Assembly: GCA_014529385.2 (NCBI GenBank)
Contig: CM043967.1
Coordinates: 3,626,001-3,686,000, forward strand
DNA: 60,000 bases
Source: Adiantum capillus-veneris
Taxonomy: Eukaryota > Streptophyta > Polypodiopsida > Polypodiales > Pteridaceae
Reading direction: 5' to 3'
Shown here: positions 9,408-20,930 of the stretch, in pieces
Position numbering within the stretch: the first letter of the stretch is position 1
Layout of the letters: each line of letters opens with the position of its first letter
Translations under genes and position numbers: made by a program
The notes under the pieces: generated by a model
Databases searched by the model: none
Told to the model about the DNA's origin: nothing
What the model saw: only the letters and a program-made list of their open reading frames with translations

Positions 9408-12400
9408 ATTGGTATTGGCGATGAAGGACGAGACATGTGGCAAGTGTACCTAGGTGCCAAAGACTACACTGCTGCTCTTGAACATTGTAGAGATGTATCA
9501 CAAAAAGACCATGTTTATGTTGCTCAGGTAAGACTTGATCGTTCACTTTCAATGCCAGCTGCTGCATAGTGGCTTTACTGATTGTCATTCTAATTTGCAG
9601 GCAGAAATTTCTTTTGCAGCAGGAGACTATGTTACAGCTGCTGTCTTCTATGCAAAGGTACTGTTTCACTTTTGTTTGGGTGGCAGGTCATATGGTTGAC
9701 TCATATGTGTAAACACTGACTTAGGAATTTAACACTTGGTTGCATTTCACATCAATGCTAGACTACTATTGTCTTGACATTTGAGGAGATAACTCTGAAA
9801 TTTGTTGCGGTTGGCGAACTGGTAGGCTTTTATAATCTTAGCTTTAAACAAGGTTTTCTGTTTTTGTGATCCTGATGTTTTTTCTGTTTTATGAAGGATG
9901 CACTAAGGACGTATCTTCTCAGAAAGTTGGACAATCTTGGTAAAGAAGATCGATCTCAAATCACAATGGTGTCAACATGGGCTGTGGAACTATATCTTCA
10001 CAAGGTAGGCCATGGAGCTACGTCTGGGCAATGGTAGCCTGATTTGGGGTAAGTTTTCTGGTAGGCTGAGGTTTCTAGCAGTTATAAAGTAAGTACAGAG
10101 ATTTAGCTAAGATGGTTTTTTAATGCTAACCTTCACACCTGTTCACCAACATTGAAGTAACACATTTGGCAGATCAATAGCTTGGTATCTAGCAAGACCA
10201 GTGATATGAAGCCTAACACAGAACATCAGGACATTCTCAAAGAGTTTCGAGCATTCCTCAGTGATTGTAAGGATGTTCTTGACGAGGCTACCACTTTAAA
10301 GCTGTTAGGAAGGTAAAAGTGCTTCCAAGAATGGGGAAATACCTCTGCTTTTAAAGTTCTATCCATCTCTATCAATCAGACAAGTAGCTTCAATAGTCTG
10401 TACATCTGAAAGACCAAGTTTTAGAGTAGTCAGAGATAATATGTTTTTTCTGCTGCATCTCTCTCTTAGCTCTGCTGGTACCATCTTTTGAATCTTCGAT
10501 GGCCTACTACAATTTGCAGGTGTATGTGCATGCACACAGAAACACTAAAGAGAAATTTGCATTAGGGTGATATAAGCACTGTCAAATGAGACTTATCTTC
10601 ACATTTTTGTTTCAAGAATCTTTACCAAGACTTTGTACTTCTATTTATGACCGCTTATGTATTGACTCTACGTAGCTATGGAAGAGTTGAGGAGCTCATT
10701 TACTTCGCTGGCTTGAAGGAACAACATGAAACAGTGATACATCACTATATCCAGGTAATATATGAGACCCAATTCTCATTGGTACAATCGTTTATGAATG
10801 CTCCTTGTCTAAAATGGCATAATAAAATGTAATATGAAGTTCTTGAAAACAGCCCAATTGTTTTTGCTTAACTTGCGAAGTCCTTGCTTTACCCTTCTTG
10901 CATACTATCTGCTATTAGAATACATCTGCAGAAGTGGCTAACGTCACGGAGAGGAATAATCACTTCACTGTTTTCAATCAATAACAACAGGTTGAGCATC
11001 TTTCTTTGACTTCTTATTCTCCATTTTATCTTTAAATTGAAGCGAGGAGATGCTAAAAAGGCGCTAGGAGTTCTTCGGAAGCTGAGTATTTCACCTGAGC
11101 TGCAGGTAAGCATGACACTGCAATGAGCAGGGTAAATCTTTTGACTGGTGATGATACCCTTCTGTATATGCAGTACAAGTTTGCTCCAGATCTCATAATG
11201 CTGGATCCATATGAAACTGTGGAGTTCTGGATGACAATGGAGAATTTGAATCCACGGCGGTTGATTCCTGCTTTAATGCGTTATTCAAGCAAGCCTCATT
11301 CTAAGTATGCTGCAGTAATGTGGTTTCAGTCATATCCTCGTAGTTAGTTTAAAGATGTATGTATACATTCTAACTGCAGAAAACAAAGTGGTACTTGATA
11401 TTGCAGAGATGAACCTCATGAAGCCATAAAGTATCTTGAGTTTTGTGTACAACGTCAGCAAAACAGGGATAGTGCTGTGCATAATTTGCTGCTTTCCTTA
11501 TATGCTAAAGAGGTAGTGAGTATAGGTGTTTAAGACTACTTAGAATCTCCAAACTGACATAACCAACTTGACTTTTTTGGTGCTTTTGTCAGGATGATGA
11601 AAACACACTTTTAAGGTTTCTAGAAAGCAAGTATGGCAAGGGCAGACCTGGGCAGCCAGATATTTTTTATGATCCAAAGTACGCACTACGGCTATGCCTA
11701 AAAGAGAAGAGAATGCGTGCTTGTGTGTACATCTATAGCACAATGAATATGCATGAGGAGGCTGTTGCTCTTGCGCTTCAGGTGAGGTCGATTAAGTGTT
11801 ACTTGTCAAGGCAAAAGGAGAGTGAAGATGACTGGTTTCAAGTAGTAGTATTTTCTCTAATTTGTAGGTGGATCCTGAGCTAGCTAAAGTAGAGGCGGAC
11901 AAGGTGGAGGATGATCCTGAGCTGCAAAAGAAACTTTGGCTTATGGTGGCACAGCATGTGATACAACAAGAAAAGGGTGTGGAGAGAGAGAACATTCGTA
12001 GGGCAATTGCCTTCTTGAAAGAGGCAGATGGCTTATTGAAAATTGAGGATATCTTGCCTTTTTTTCCAGATTTTGCTTTGATTGATGATTTCAAGGTGAG
12101 ACTTGTAAAGCTCCGGTTTGCAAGTCATTATATAATATAAGTTTGTAGGCAGTTCCTAGACAGTGACCTTAATGGTTTACATTACATTGTAGTGTTGGGT
12201 TTTTGCTTTGTCGGTTTCAGGAAGCTATTTGTTCATCCTTAGAGGACTATAATAAAGAAATCAATCGACTGAAACAAGAAATGAATGATGCAACTCGTGG
12301 AGCTGACAATATACGACAGGATATCAGCTCCCTTACTCAAAGATACGCAATTGTTGACCGTGATGAGAAGTGTGGAGTAATTTTTTTACCATTGATTACT

Positions 12401-13157
12401 TGGCGCTCTTAATTTTTTGTTACTTGACATAGGGTATATGCAAACATGTAGTCATGGCCCATCTAGGTTCATGCTCTGGGCACAATGTTGTCATTCAAAT
12501 TAGGATGGTTTTATATGGACTGTCAGTTACATGCAAATATGGGATCACAAAACTAACTGGTCTGATTGCAAAACTCTTGCAGATTTGTGCACTTGGTATT
12601 CTCCGGTCAGGAAGCATACAAACAAGGGGTGTTTCTTCTGTCATGGCTCCCTTTTATGTGTTTCCTTGTGAGCATTCCTTTCATGCTCAATGCCTTCTTG
12701 CTCACGTTATCAAATACAAGGATAAGAATGAGGTAAACCAAAAGCTATTCCCAGTTGTTTATGACATAGGGCATGTACAAAATGTCAATTCTGCTGAAAA
12801 CTCTTTTGGTGTAGATGGATAGAATAATGGATTTGCAGCGTAAACTTGCTGTGTTAGTCAATTCAGGGAGCACAACTAATGCAACCACTGCGGAAAATGA
12901 GGTTTCGTCACTTGATGCAAGCAGTATGTCCCCAGTAGACCAGGTAAAGCTCCTACCCATTTTGCAGGTGTCGCTTAATTTCCATGTGGATCTCGCTGAA
13001 ATGTGTGTGCCTGGTTCAGCTTCGTGAGCAGCTTGATGACGCCATTGCAGGAGAATGCCCATATTGTGGCGAGCTTATGATCACAGAAATATCGAGGCCT
13101 TTCATTGTACCAGATGAGACAGATGAGATTCTTAGTTGGGAGATAAAGCGGATGTAA
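9408..13157 (+). CDS. VPS11: VPS11 homologue (HOPS/CORVET subunit), C-terminal 15 exons
   Basis: Exons: 9408-9527, 9601-9657, 9762-9821, 9897-10004, 10173-10312, 10676-10754, 11043-11105, 11174-11304, 11407-11512, 11593-11781, 11868-12095, 12221-12376, 12583-12732, 12815-12943, 13020-13157 (TAA). They total 1854 nt, phases agree at every junction and all introns are GT-AG. The 617 residues match the C-terminal two thirds of plant VPS11: DEGRDMWQVYLGAKDYTAAL, GRVEELIYFAGLKEQ, NPRRLIPALMRYSS (clathrin-repeat-like alpha-solenoid), then a coiled coil (EDYNKEINRLKQEMNDATRG). A complete RING-H2 follows: CGIC, FPCEHSFHAQC, CPYC. The first RING pair is split between exons 12 and 13. VPS11 is a core scaffold for vacuole and endosome tethering and fusion. 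The N-terminal beta-propeller, about 300 residues in relatives, is not in the window. Confidence 0.95.
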
Positions 13158-13728
13158 GTCTGTCAATTTGCTGATGCAGAATCCAGATTAGCCAGTTCAT
13201 GGGAAAATAAGGCATGTTACGAAGGCCACCTTTTTTCAAGATGGGTCGCACTGCTAGTCTCCAATAGGCTGTTGTTTCCATGCACAGAAATGCCATCACA
13301 TTGAACAAAAGAGGGTCGTGGCCTACAGCGATGGAGTAAGCAAATGACAGCATCTCTGCAGAATTTGGTTTGTGTGAATGCAATAAGGAGTGCTGCCATC
13401 AATGATTGTCCCTGAAGACATTTCTCCAGTCTCATTGTGACTTTTTTACAGAGTAAATAGTGTGCCTTCTCCCATAGCACATTTACAAACAATCATTGGG
13501 GTAATAAGAAGGCTGAATTCTGATGTATTCACAATACGTTGTATATATTAGGCAATTTGCATTATCTACAAATGGGGAATGTGAACACTGAATTTTGTAT
13601 ATTTGGCAATTTTGCAGGAGTTTCAGTTTTCTTTGTTGTAAAAGATATTAGAGGATGAGCAGAAAAGTATGATATGAGCTTTAATTCAGAAAGAATTCGG
13701 TTAGGTACTTGCTCCTACAATCTTTGCA

Positions 13729-13731
<3 letters not shown>
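13158..13731 (+). other. VPS11 3' UTR and downstream flank
   Basis: There is no further ORF with recognisable coding. AATAAG at about 13381 is a possible weak polyadenylation signal. The transcript end cannot be placed. Confidence 0.4.

Positions 13732-13779
<48 letters not shown>
13732..13779. repeat. (CT)n microsatellite at the 5' junction of a LINE fragment
   Basis: About 24 CT units, followed directly by LINE reverse-transcriptase sequence. Confidence 0.99.
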
Positions 13780-13782
<3 letters not shown>

Positions 13783-15770
13783 TATTCTTGAGTCGGGACT
13801 TATGTGAGGCATGGCGACTCTTTCACGAGCACTCCTCACCCTCCTGCTACCGAGGCCTGGGGATATTTTGATACTCAGAGCCATTATTAAGGAGGGCAGA
13901 TCACATGGGAGACGGATCTATTTGGACTTCCGCAAAGCATTTGACATAGTGCCCAAAGCTAGATTGATGCGCAGACTGCAGGAGATGGGAGTACCCACAT
14001 AGCTGATTTGGGGGATTATGGCATTATATGGGGGCATGTACGCACTCCAAAGGGGTTATCTACATCAATTCACCCCACTATCGGGGTGAAGCAGGCTGCC
14101 CTCTCTCTCCTACTCTATTAGGTATGTATGTGGTTGAGGTTTCTTACTATATTGAGAAAGAGGGTGATAGAGGCGCACAGTTGGCAAGGACATGGATTCC
14201 GCTATTGTTATATGCTGATGATATTGTGGTGATCTTCGACTCTCCGGAGGGGATGCAACGTCACTTGGATGCTTTGCATAGGTTTGCTCACGATAGCGGT
14301 TTGTCTGTCAACCTTGGTAAAACCAAGGTTATGGTGTTTAACACCACCCCACAATGGACTAGGAGATCAGCATCAAACTTTGCATCAAACCCTGGCTTTT
14401 TGACACTTTGGTGGCTTCCGCATTGCTCTATGGAGTTCAGATATGGGGGCCTTCATTGGAGGTCGGGTCGCACTAATGGATGTGGAGACATGGAGAAGCC
14501 TCTAGTTTCTATGATCTCGCGGGTTATGAGAGCCAAGGCTTTAGTACCACATGCCATTATTCGAGCAGCCCCCCCCCCCCCCCCCCCCCCGTGGTTGAGA
14601 CGCTTACTAGATCAGTCTCCTTTATACACAGCTTGTGGGACCTCCCTAGAGACAAATATGCCCGCCTAGCACTTGAGTCCTCTCTACAGTTAGCTTTGCA
14701 GGGAGACACAACATGCTAGTATGGGGAGATGACATCATGGGTTTAGCATGGACAGATTGCCCCCCTTCCAGTACTCATTGGATGCACCCTCTTTGACTCT
14801 TACACAATCCGAGATCACCAGGCTTATCCGCCAAGACTTGATTCAACTAGATACTAGGAGGACATATAGCCGGGGGCTCAGGAGTTGTGCATGAAGCCAT
14901 CATGTTCAAATGAGCTTTGAATCGAGACTTGTGGATACAACGAAGTACCAGCAGAGGCCAGGACATGTCCCTAATGTCACATGGAGCCTGAAACAGAGTT
15001 GCACTACACATGCCACGACCTTGTTTACTATGAGATACCAGGCCGCTTTCGCTGCCTGTTCAGAGAGGGCTTTGGACCACTCTATAGAGTCATGGCTATG
15101 AGGACCACAGATGTCTGGGTCTGTGTTTGCTCGAGGTGTGTAGACACAAAGAGAGCAAGATGAGAGAAGAGGCTAGCCAGTCTCAAAGACGGATCACAGA
15201 CTTCTTTAGAGTGGACATTGGCAGCCAGAGGTGCAGCTACCACACCAAGGGCTCACATTCTCCTCACACCAGAGGCACGTTGATCGATCGAGTGACCAAG
15301 CTAGGGAAATCTAGATGCCAACGACTATGGAGGACTAGACAACATCGACGATGGTTGCATCAGAGAATTCGGATCACTTTGGCCCGACATGCACAACGTC
15401 CAATTGATGAGATCCGCCAACGACCGATGATGGATCTCCTATGATTTAGCTCTTTTGAGGATTGTACATCCTGCTCATCTTGTATCAGCCTTTGTATAAG
15501 CTCTCACCGATTATATTCCCACATGAACACCCACATTGTGTTGTATTAGCCCCCAATCACTACTTTCACCTCCCCTACTCATATTCTACACAGTTCCAAC
15601 GAGCTGCTTAGTTTACTTCTAGTAGTCAAGATTTTAGTTGTTCACTTTACTTCATTTTATTTTTGTACCCAGACATTGTATTAGACCCACCAAGATTATA
15701 TCAGTTTGGTCTCATAGGTCATTTTGACATTTTGAAGACGTTTTATATAACATTTAATTTCAAAATTTTG
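13780..15770 (+). mobile_element. LINE fragment A1 (RT to 3' end, internal deletion)
   Basis: This is a 5'-truncated LINE. It reads IYLDFRKAFDIVP (motif A, near 13916) and has an intact YADD (14211-14222), then SGLSVNLGKTKVMVF (motif D). After FNTTPQW a deletion near 14375 jumps past the rest of the RT tail. The C-terminal part follows, with the poly-C run at 14569-14590 and a long open piece at 15127-15444 ending RPMMDLL. The 3' UTR ends with TTTTGAAGACGTT near 15750. YADD is unchanged, but the deletion and frameshifts disable the copy. Confidence 0.8.
14569..14590. repeat. Poly-C tract (22)
   Basis: Lies inside LINE A1, right after CGAGCAG. The same heptamer precedes the poly-C at 46839. 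Confidence 0.95.
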
Positions 15771-15779
15771 TCAACGATA

Positions 15780-17716
15780 TCAAACTTTCCACATAGATCA
15801 ACTAAATGTATCAAAGTACGTGGTACATACACAATTGGGGCACCTAAAACCTTGGTTTCGATGTTACTATGGAGAACTCTAGGTTTTCAAGAGTTTTTGC
15901 ACGACAAGGAATTCCCATGGAAGCCAAGGATCTCTTTGAAAAAGACGGGCATCTTTTTTGGAGATGACCTCACACTCTCGCAGATTGCTCATATGCAAGA
16001 AGTATTGCCAAATATAAGAGTGGCAAGGGAAAAAGGTAAGATTGCTTTTTACCGAGATGGAAGGGTGGTGATATTGGAGTGACGCTCCACATGATGGTGC
16101 AAGACCTATGGGACCACACTGAAGATGGCATCATGGAATTGTAATAGGTTACTTTGCCTTGATGTAGGAGCATGTGAGGACAACTTTACGGGGAGAGACA
16201 TCATCTTTTACTCAGAGACACACTAGGCATTGGGACAACTTATGCTACATATGATTGGATATAGATAGGAGATAGCTTTTCAAGCAGAATCAAGATCAGA
16301 GCACATGGACAGAGGATCAGGAGGAGTAGGAGTTTTATTCAGAGAGGAGTTACAGCCGCTTGTGAACATTGTTCATAGAGATACTCAAGCCAGATACATG
16401 TGGGTGAGATTAAGGGATGAGACAGGTAGATCCTTATACATTGCTATATGTTGCTTTCCCCCCGGTACATCAGCATATGTCGTACCTAGAGGACAATCCC
16501 CTCTTTGTATTTGTGGGTCAAGATGGGTCGAGAGGCATGGAGAGGCCCTTAGTATCTATGACCTCCCGATTGATTAGAGCCAAGGCCTCTGTGCCACACG
16601 AGATCATTATAGCAAAGTTAGCAGTCGAACTTATGGAGATAGAGACGCTTACCAGATTAGTCTCGTTTATGCACAGCCTATGGGATACTACCAAATACAG
16701 ATATGCCAGATTGACCCTTGAGTCCTCCAGACAAGTAGTTGCACAGGGGGACACATTATGTTGGTATGCACAGATATAAGCTTTGTTCTAGATACATGGC
16801 TTCAACAAGGACAGCTTTACCGCCCTCTGAGTACTGCCCTGATGCACCATCGTTGTCTCTTACTCGAGTGACTCATTCGCTAGGACGTGAACCAGTTGGA
16901 CACAAGGAGAACATGGATAAGGCTAGCATAGGAGTTGGACACGAAGATGACTTTCTATAGAGAGCATCCTCTCCAACTCACAAGGGATTGTGATTTGACC
17001 CAACTATATGGATACACATCTATCTCATGGGTCACAATGTGTTATTGGTCAGATACAAACATCTTTCACACCAGCTTGAGAGTGAGACTGGTAGGTTCAC
17101 AGGGATACCATCAGTTAGCAGGATAAGCTGTCTATGCCACACAGATCCAGAGACGGAGATGCATTATATTGTCAATGCACAGTGTATTATGAGATACAGG
17201 GTCGCTTCCACTATCTATTTAGAGAAGGCTTCAAACCTTTCTCCAAAATCATGAGCTATCACAACTAGAGATGTCTTGGATTGTGTTTGCTTGAGTTTAC
17301 TGAGCAAATCTGGAGAGTGACAATCCCAAAGACAGCTTACTGTTTCTTCACCCCAGAACCTAGAGAGATGGAGGAGTAGCCACCACTGCAAAGCTCAGCC
17401 CAGGCTCACATTGGCAGTACTTTCATTGATCGAGCATTATAGTTAGGGAGATCAAGACGCCCACAACTGACGAGAGGAGCTTCATAGCATCGACTGAGAC
17501 TATAGTAGAGGATCCGAGCCATACTGTCTGGACATCTAGAGTACAAATCTGGATGGAATCAGTGATCACACATTCCCCACACAGATCCAACTAGGAGCAC
17601 TTCTAGTTTCATTTTATTTTTTTGTACCCAAACATGGTATCAGATTCACCTTGTTTGTTACGGTTGGTCTCATGAGTCATTTTGGCCTCTTAAAGATGTT
17701 AATATGTCATCTCATC

Positions 17717-17757
<41 letters not shown>
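15780..17757 (+). mobile_element. LINE copy A2 (ORF1 end, endonuclease, deleted RT, 3' end)
   Basis: The ORF1 C-terminus is well kept (LKKTGIFFGDDLTLSQIAHM, then KGKIAFYRDGRVVILE, stop at 16080-16082). ORF2 starts with MASWNCN near 16130, then GGVGVLFREELQPLVNIVHR and AICCFPPGTSAY. Near 16510 the sequence jumps to the post-RT part (ERPLVSMTSRLIRAKA), so the whole RT is deleted. A zinc-knuckle remnant (CLCHTDPETEMHY) lies near 17137. The 3' UTR (TTTTTTTGTACCCAAACATG, then GGTCTCATGAGTCATTTTGG) ends CATCTCATCTCATCTCTC and becomes a (CT)n tract. Confidence 0.75.
17721..17757. repeat. (CT)n tail directly on a LINE 3' end
   Basis: It follows the LINE 3' terminal CATCTCATCTCAT without a break, in LINE sense orientation. 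Confidence 0.95.
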
Positions 17758-17761
<4 letters not shown>

Positions 17762-18160
17762 CATCATAAACGAGGTCTACATCGGAGGTTATGGAGCATC
17801 GTTCAACAATATCACCCCCCCCCCCCCCCAAAGAGCTGACTATGGAGGACAATGAGGCCATACTGCAGAGACCAATGATAGAGTTGATGGGATGATCACC
17901 ACTGTATTCTTTCTCCATTGTACACCTCATTTGTCCTCATGTGATTGTACCCCTTCCCATAAGTTTTGAAACGATGTATGATGTGTTGATGATGATGAGG
18001 ATGTAGGGTAGGGCACACCTATCAAATCTAGATACCTCATTTATCTTTATTTTTATGTTCCCTAGACATTGTAGTAGAGGATGTATCCATTTGGTCTCAC
18101 AGGTCATTTTGGGCTTTTAAAGACGTTAATATAACATTTCATTTATGTTCTTGTAGATAA
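17758..18160 (+). mobile_element. LINE fragment A3 (3' terminal part only)
   Basis: It begins immediately after the (CT)n tract and contains a 15-C run (17815-17829) before AAGAGCTGACTATGGAGGA, the same context as the C-run at 38003. The 3' UTR reads GTCTCACAGGTCATTTTGGG and ends GACGTTAATATAACATTTCA near 18145. It has no CT tail. Confidence 0.7.
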
Positions 18161-18179
18161 CTACATAAGCAACCGACAA

Positions 18180-19900
18180 CTAGAAGATGTTGCCTTTTTA
18201 GCAATAGAGGTGTATGTGACGGGCTTAAAAGCTACCACTCGTTAAGTGCTTCGAGATATCAAGCCAAAAATGATTAAATGGGTGGGGAGAGGCAACACAT
18301 TGTTGGACTTGTAATAAACATGGTATGCCTTGTGATTGGAGCAGTAATTGGGTCAAGCCTTTGCATAAAGGAGGGTATGTAAAGAATGTTAATAACTATC
18401 GGGCGATAACAATAGTCTCTTATAGCAAAGTTATTTGTGTTCATAATGAACATAAAATCGAGTGAATGGCTTGCTTGAAGAAATTAGTAAGCGTGCGAAA
18501 GGACGATGACATCGTCATAGTACCATCGATCATTTTGTTGCTCTTTGTTTTCTCATGGACGACGTTTGATTGAGAAATAAACAATTGTATTATTGTTTTG
18601 TGGACTTCAATAAAGCCTTTGATACAATTCCACGTAACAATTTGTGGAAAAGGATAGAAGAACTTAAAGTATTAAGTGAGTTTATGCGAGAAATGGATAG
18701 AAGAACTTCAAGTACCAAGTGAGTTTATGCTTGTCGTTCTCGAATCAATGAGAAGATGATTTGCTCATCGCACCTTTGAAGGAAATTTCAAAAAAAAGTG
18801 CAAGCACTATTGGAGTTAAACATGATGTTTGTTGTCACAAGCTCTATTTGGGCGATGCACTGATCGTTGGAACCAGTGGCACTGGAGTTTATGCAACAAG
18901 AAATCATTGACGAGGTTACTATTTGTAATGCAGTAATCATGCTTTTTTTTTTGTAAGCCGGTGTTGTGCTTCTGGCACGTACTTTAGAGAACACACAAAA
19001 GGTTATGGATATCTTTTAAGAGCTTTTGCTTGCATGATGGTTAATTGTGAAGGAATCCAAAAACGACAGTTATGCTTGTGAGAACTAACCATAAGCTCAA
19101 AGCTTTGCATAAAGGAAGGCATGTAAAGAATGTAAATAACTATCAAACTATAGTTATTGGATATGTTGTGGCAAAGTTATTTGGATGCATAATGGAGTTG
19201 AATGGAGTGAATGGGCTTGAAGGAATAGCAACCACACAAAAAGATGAAGCAAATTTTTGTCACCATCATAGAACCATTAATAATATTCTCTCTTTGTCTT
19301 CTCACGAAAGAAAGCTGGTTGAAAAGTAAGCTATTGTATTGTTGCTTTGTGGATCTCAAGAAAGCCTTGGGTATGATTCCAAGTAACAATATGTGGAGAA
19401 AGATGGAAGAATGCAAAGTTGAAGTGAATTTATGTTTGCGTTTAAGTCAATTGTGCATGGGAAGAGGAATTTTTTTTGCAAGCACTTTTGGGTTTAAACA
19501 AGGATGTCCACTATTACCAATTCTCTTTGGTCTATGCATTGATCACTTGGAACAAATAGACTTTATAAAACAAGAAGATAGGTTAATGTTTGCACTGTGG
19601 TAATCATGCTTTTGTTGTAGATGGATGATGTAGTGCTTCTATCACATACTTTAGTGAATGCACAAAAATTATAGTTGTCTTTGAGAGCTTTTGCTTGCAT
19701 AGTGAGTTGTTTGTGAATGAATTCAAAACAAAGGTTATGCTTGTGAAAGCCAAGCATAAGGAGAGACCATGCATTATGTATAACTGTGAGACACTTGAAG
19801 TGTTGAGAGCTTTAAGTACCTTAGCCTTGAGGTTCCAGCCAATTACATGTGGCATTAATGTGCTTTACATCATTTGAAAGCATGAAGAGAGTATACTATG
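18180..19900 (+). mobile_element. Two tandem fragments of a different LINE reverse transcriptase
   Basis: Copy one (about 18360-18700) and copy two (about 19095-19420) share the string of blocks KGGYVKNVNNYR / KGRHVKNVNNYQ, 'I..YS.AKLF', FCHHHRTINNIL and CCFVDLKKALGMIPSNN (motif A). Copy two continues to FGFKQGCPLLPILFGLCID (motif B). These differ clearly from the L1-like copies elsewhere. Both are riddled with stops. A 43-bp direct duplication with GGATAGAAGAACTT lies at about 18651-18729. Confidence 0.65.
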
Positions 19901-20930
19901 AATTTGAAACCATGTGTGATGTGAGAGGTTAAATGTTGGGTTCTCGAGACGTATCTTTTTGACACATTGGTGACACTAGTTCTTCTTTATAGAGTGGAAG
20001 TGTAAGACGGGAACATCTCAAAGTCTACTTAGAAAAAAAAATTGAATGTTCAAAAGTACTTTCGTACAAACTTTCTCCATGTTAGGACACAAATACCACA
20101 TATATGCTCCTATTTCTTGACTCGGGATCTCTTCCAATTGAGGGAATGTGTGAATCTAGCGAGTGAAAATGTACGAGCGGTAGGAGCAAGGAATGGGAAA
20201 AGAGAGAGAATAAATTTCTTTTTCAAGAGTATTTCATAGAGAAATATATTAGGATAACATCTAAATGGTGCATCCACATCAAATTCAAAAATTTAGCAAC
20301 ATCATAACACACACATACACATTGAGTTTAAGCATAATGATGAAGCAACAAAAGAGACATTAGACAACCAATAGTGCACCCATAATGTCAAACCAAAAGA
20401 AATCTCATTTTATCGTGCAATCCATCTCAAGCATAGGTGATAACTTTAAGTACAATGTCATACTAAAACATTAACTGCAAAATCCCAAAAAATTCATGTT
20501 GATAAAAAAGTCCACATGGATAGAACATCAAATAACTCTACATCATGCAATTCAGTTCAAGCATAAGAAAATTGAGTTTGGTTACCAAATCATAGAGCAA
20601 AACCACACCAAAACATTAGTTGCAAAATCCAAAAAATTCTACTTAGAACAAAACCCAATAAAGTTCACATGGATGGAACATAAAATATCCATATTTACTT
20701 CTCATCCAATAAGCAACTAAGCAATGTCCTCCTCATCATCAATGTATATGCATCGCTTGGAAAGTTGTCAATGTATTGGTAAATCACCATAAGATGAACT
20801 TGATATCATACGCCTTGCTATACTCTCTGCATAACAAGGCAACTCACTACAATTTGATAAAGAAAAAACAAATTCTCACACAAAAAATTAATGCTATCTC
20901 AAGAGCACAACAAAATATCACTTACTAATA
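19900..20930. repeat. A/T-rich region with degenerate tandem repeats, no gene
   Basis: No ORF with recognisable coding is present. At 20240-20720 a unit of roughly 135 bp recurs in diverged form (TAAAACATTARYTGCAAAAT; GTTCACATGGATGGAACAT / GTCCACATGGATAGAACAT; TCAAGCATA). It lies just downstream of the minus-strand gene that ends at 20931. Confidence 0.5.

Noticed and set aside
8858-9669. 157- and 113-codon minus-strand ORFs
   Set aside because: They overlap the first VPS11 exons in antisense and the preceding non-coding flank. No family is recognisable.
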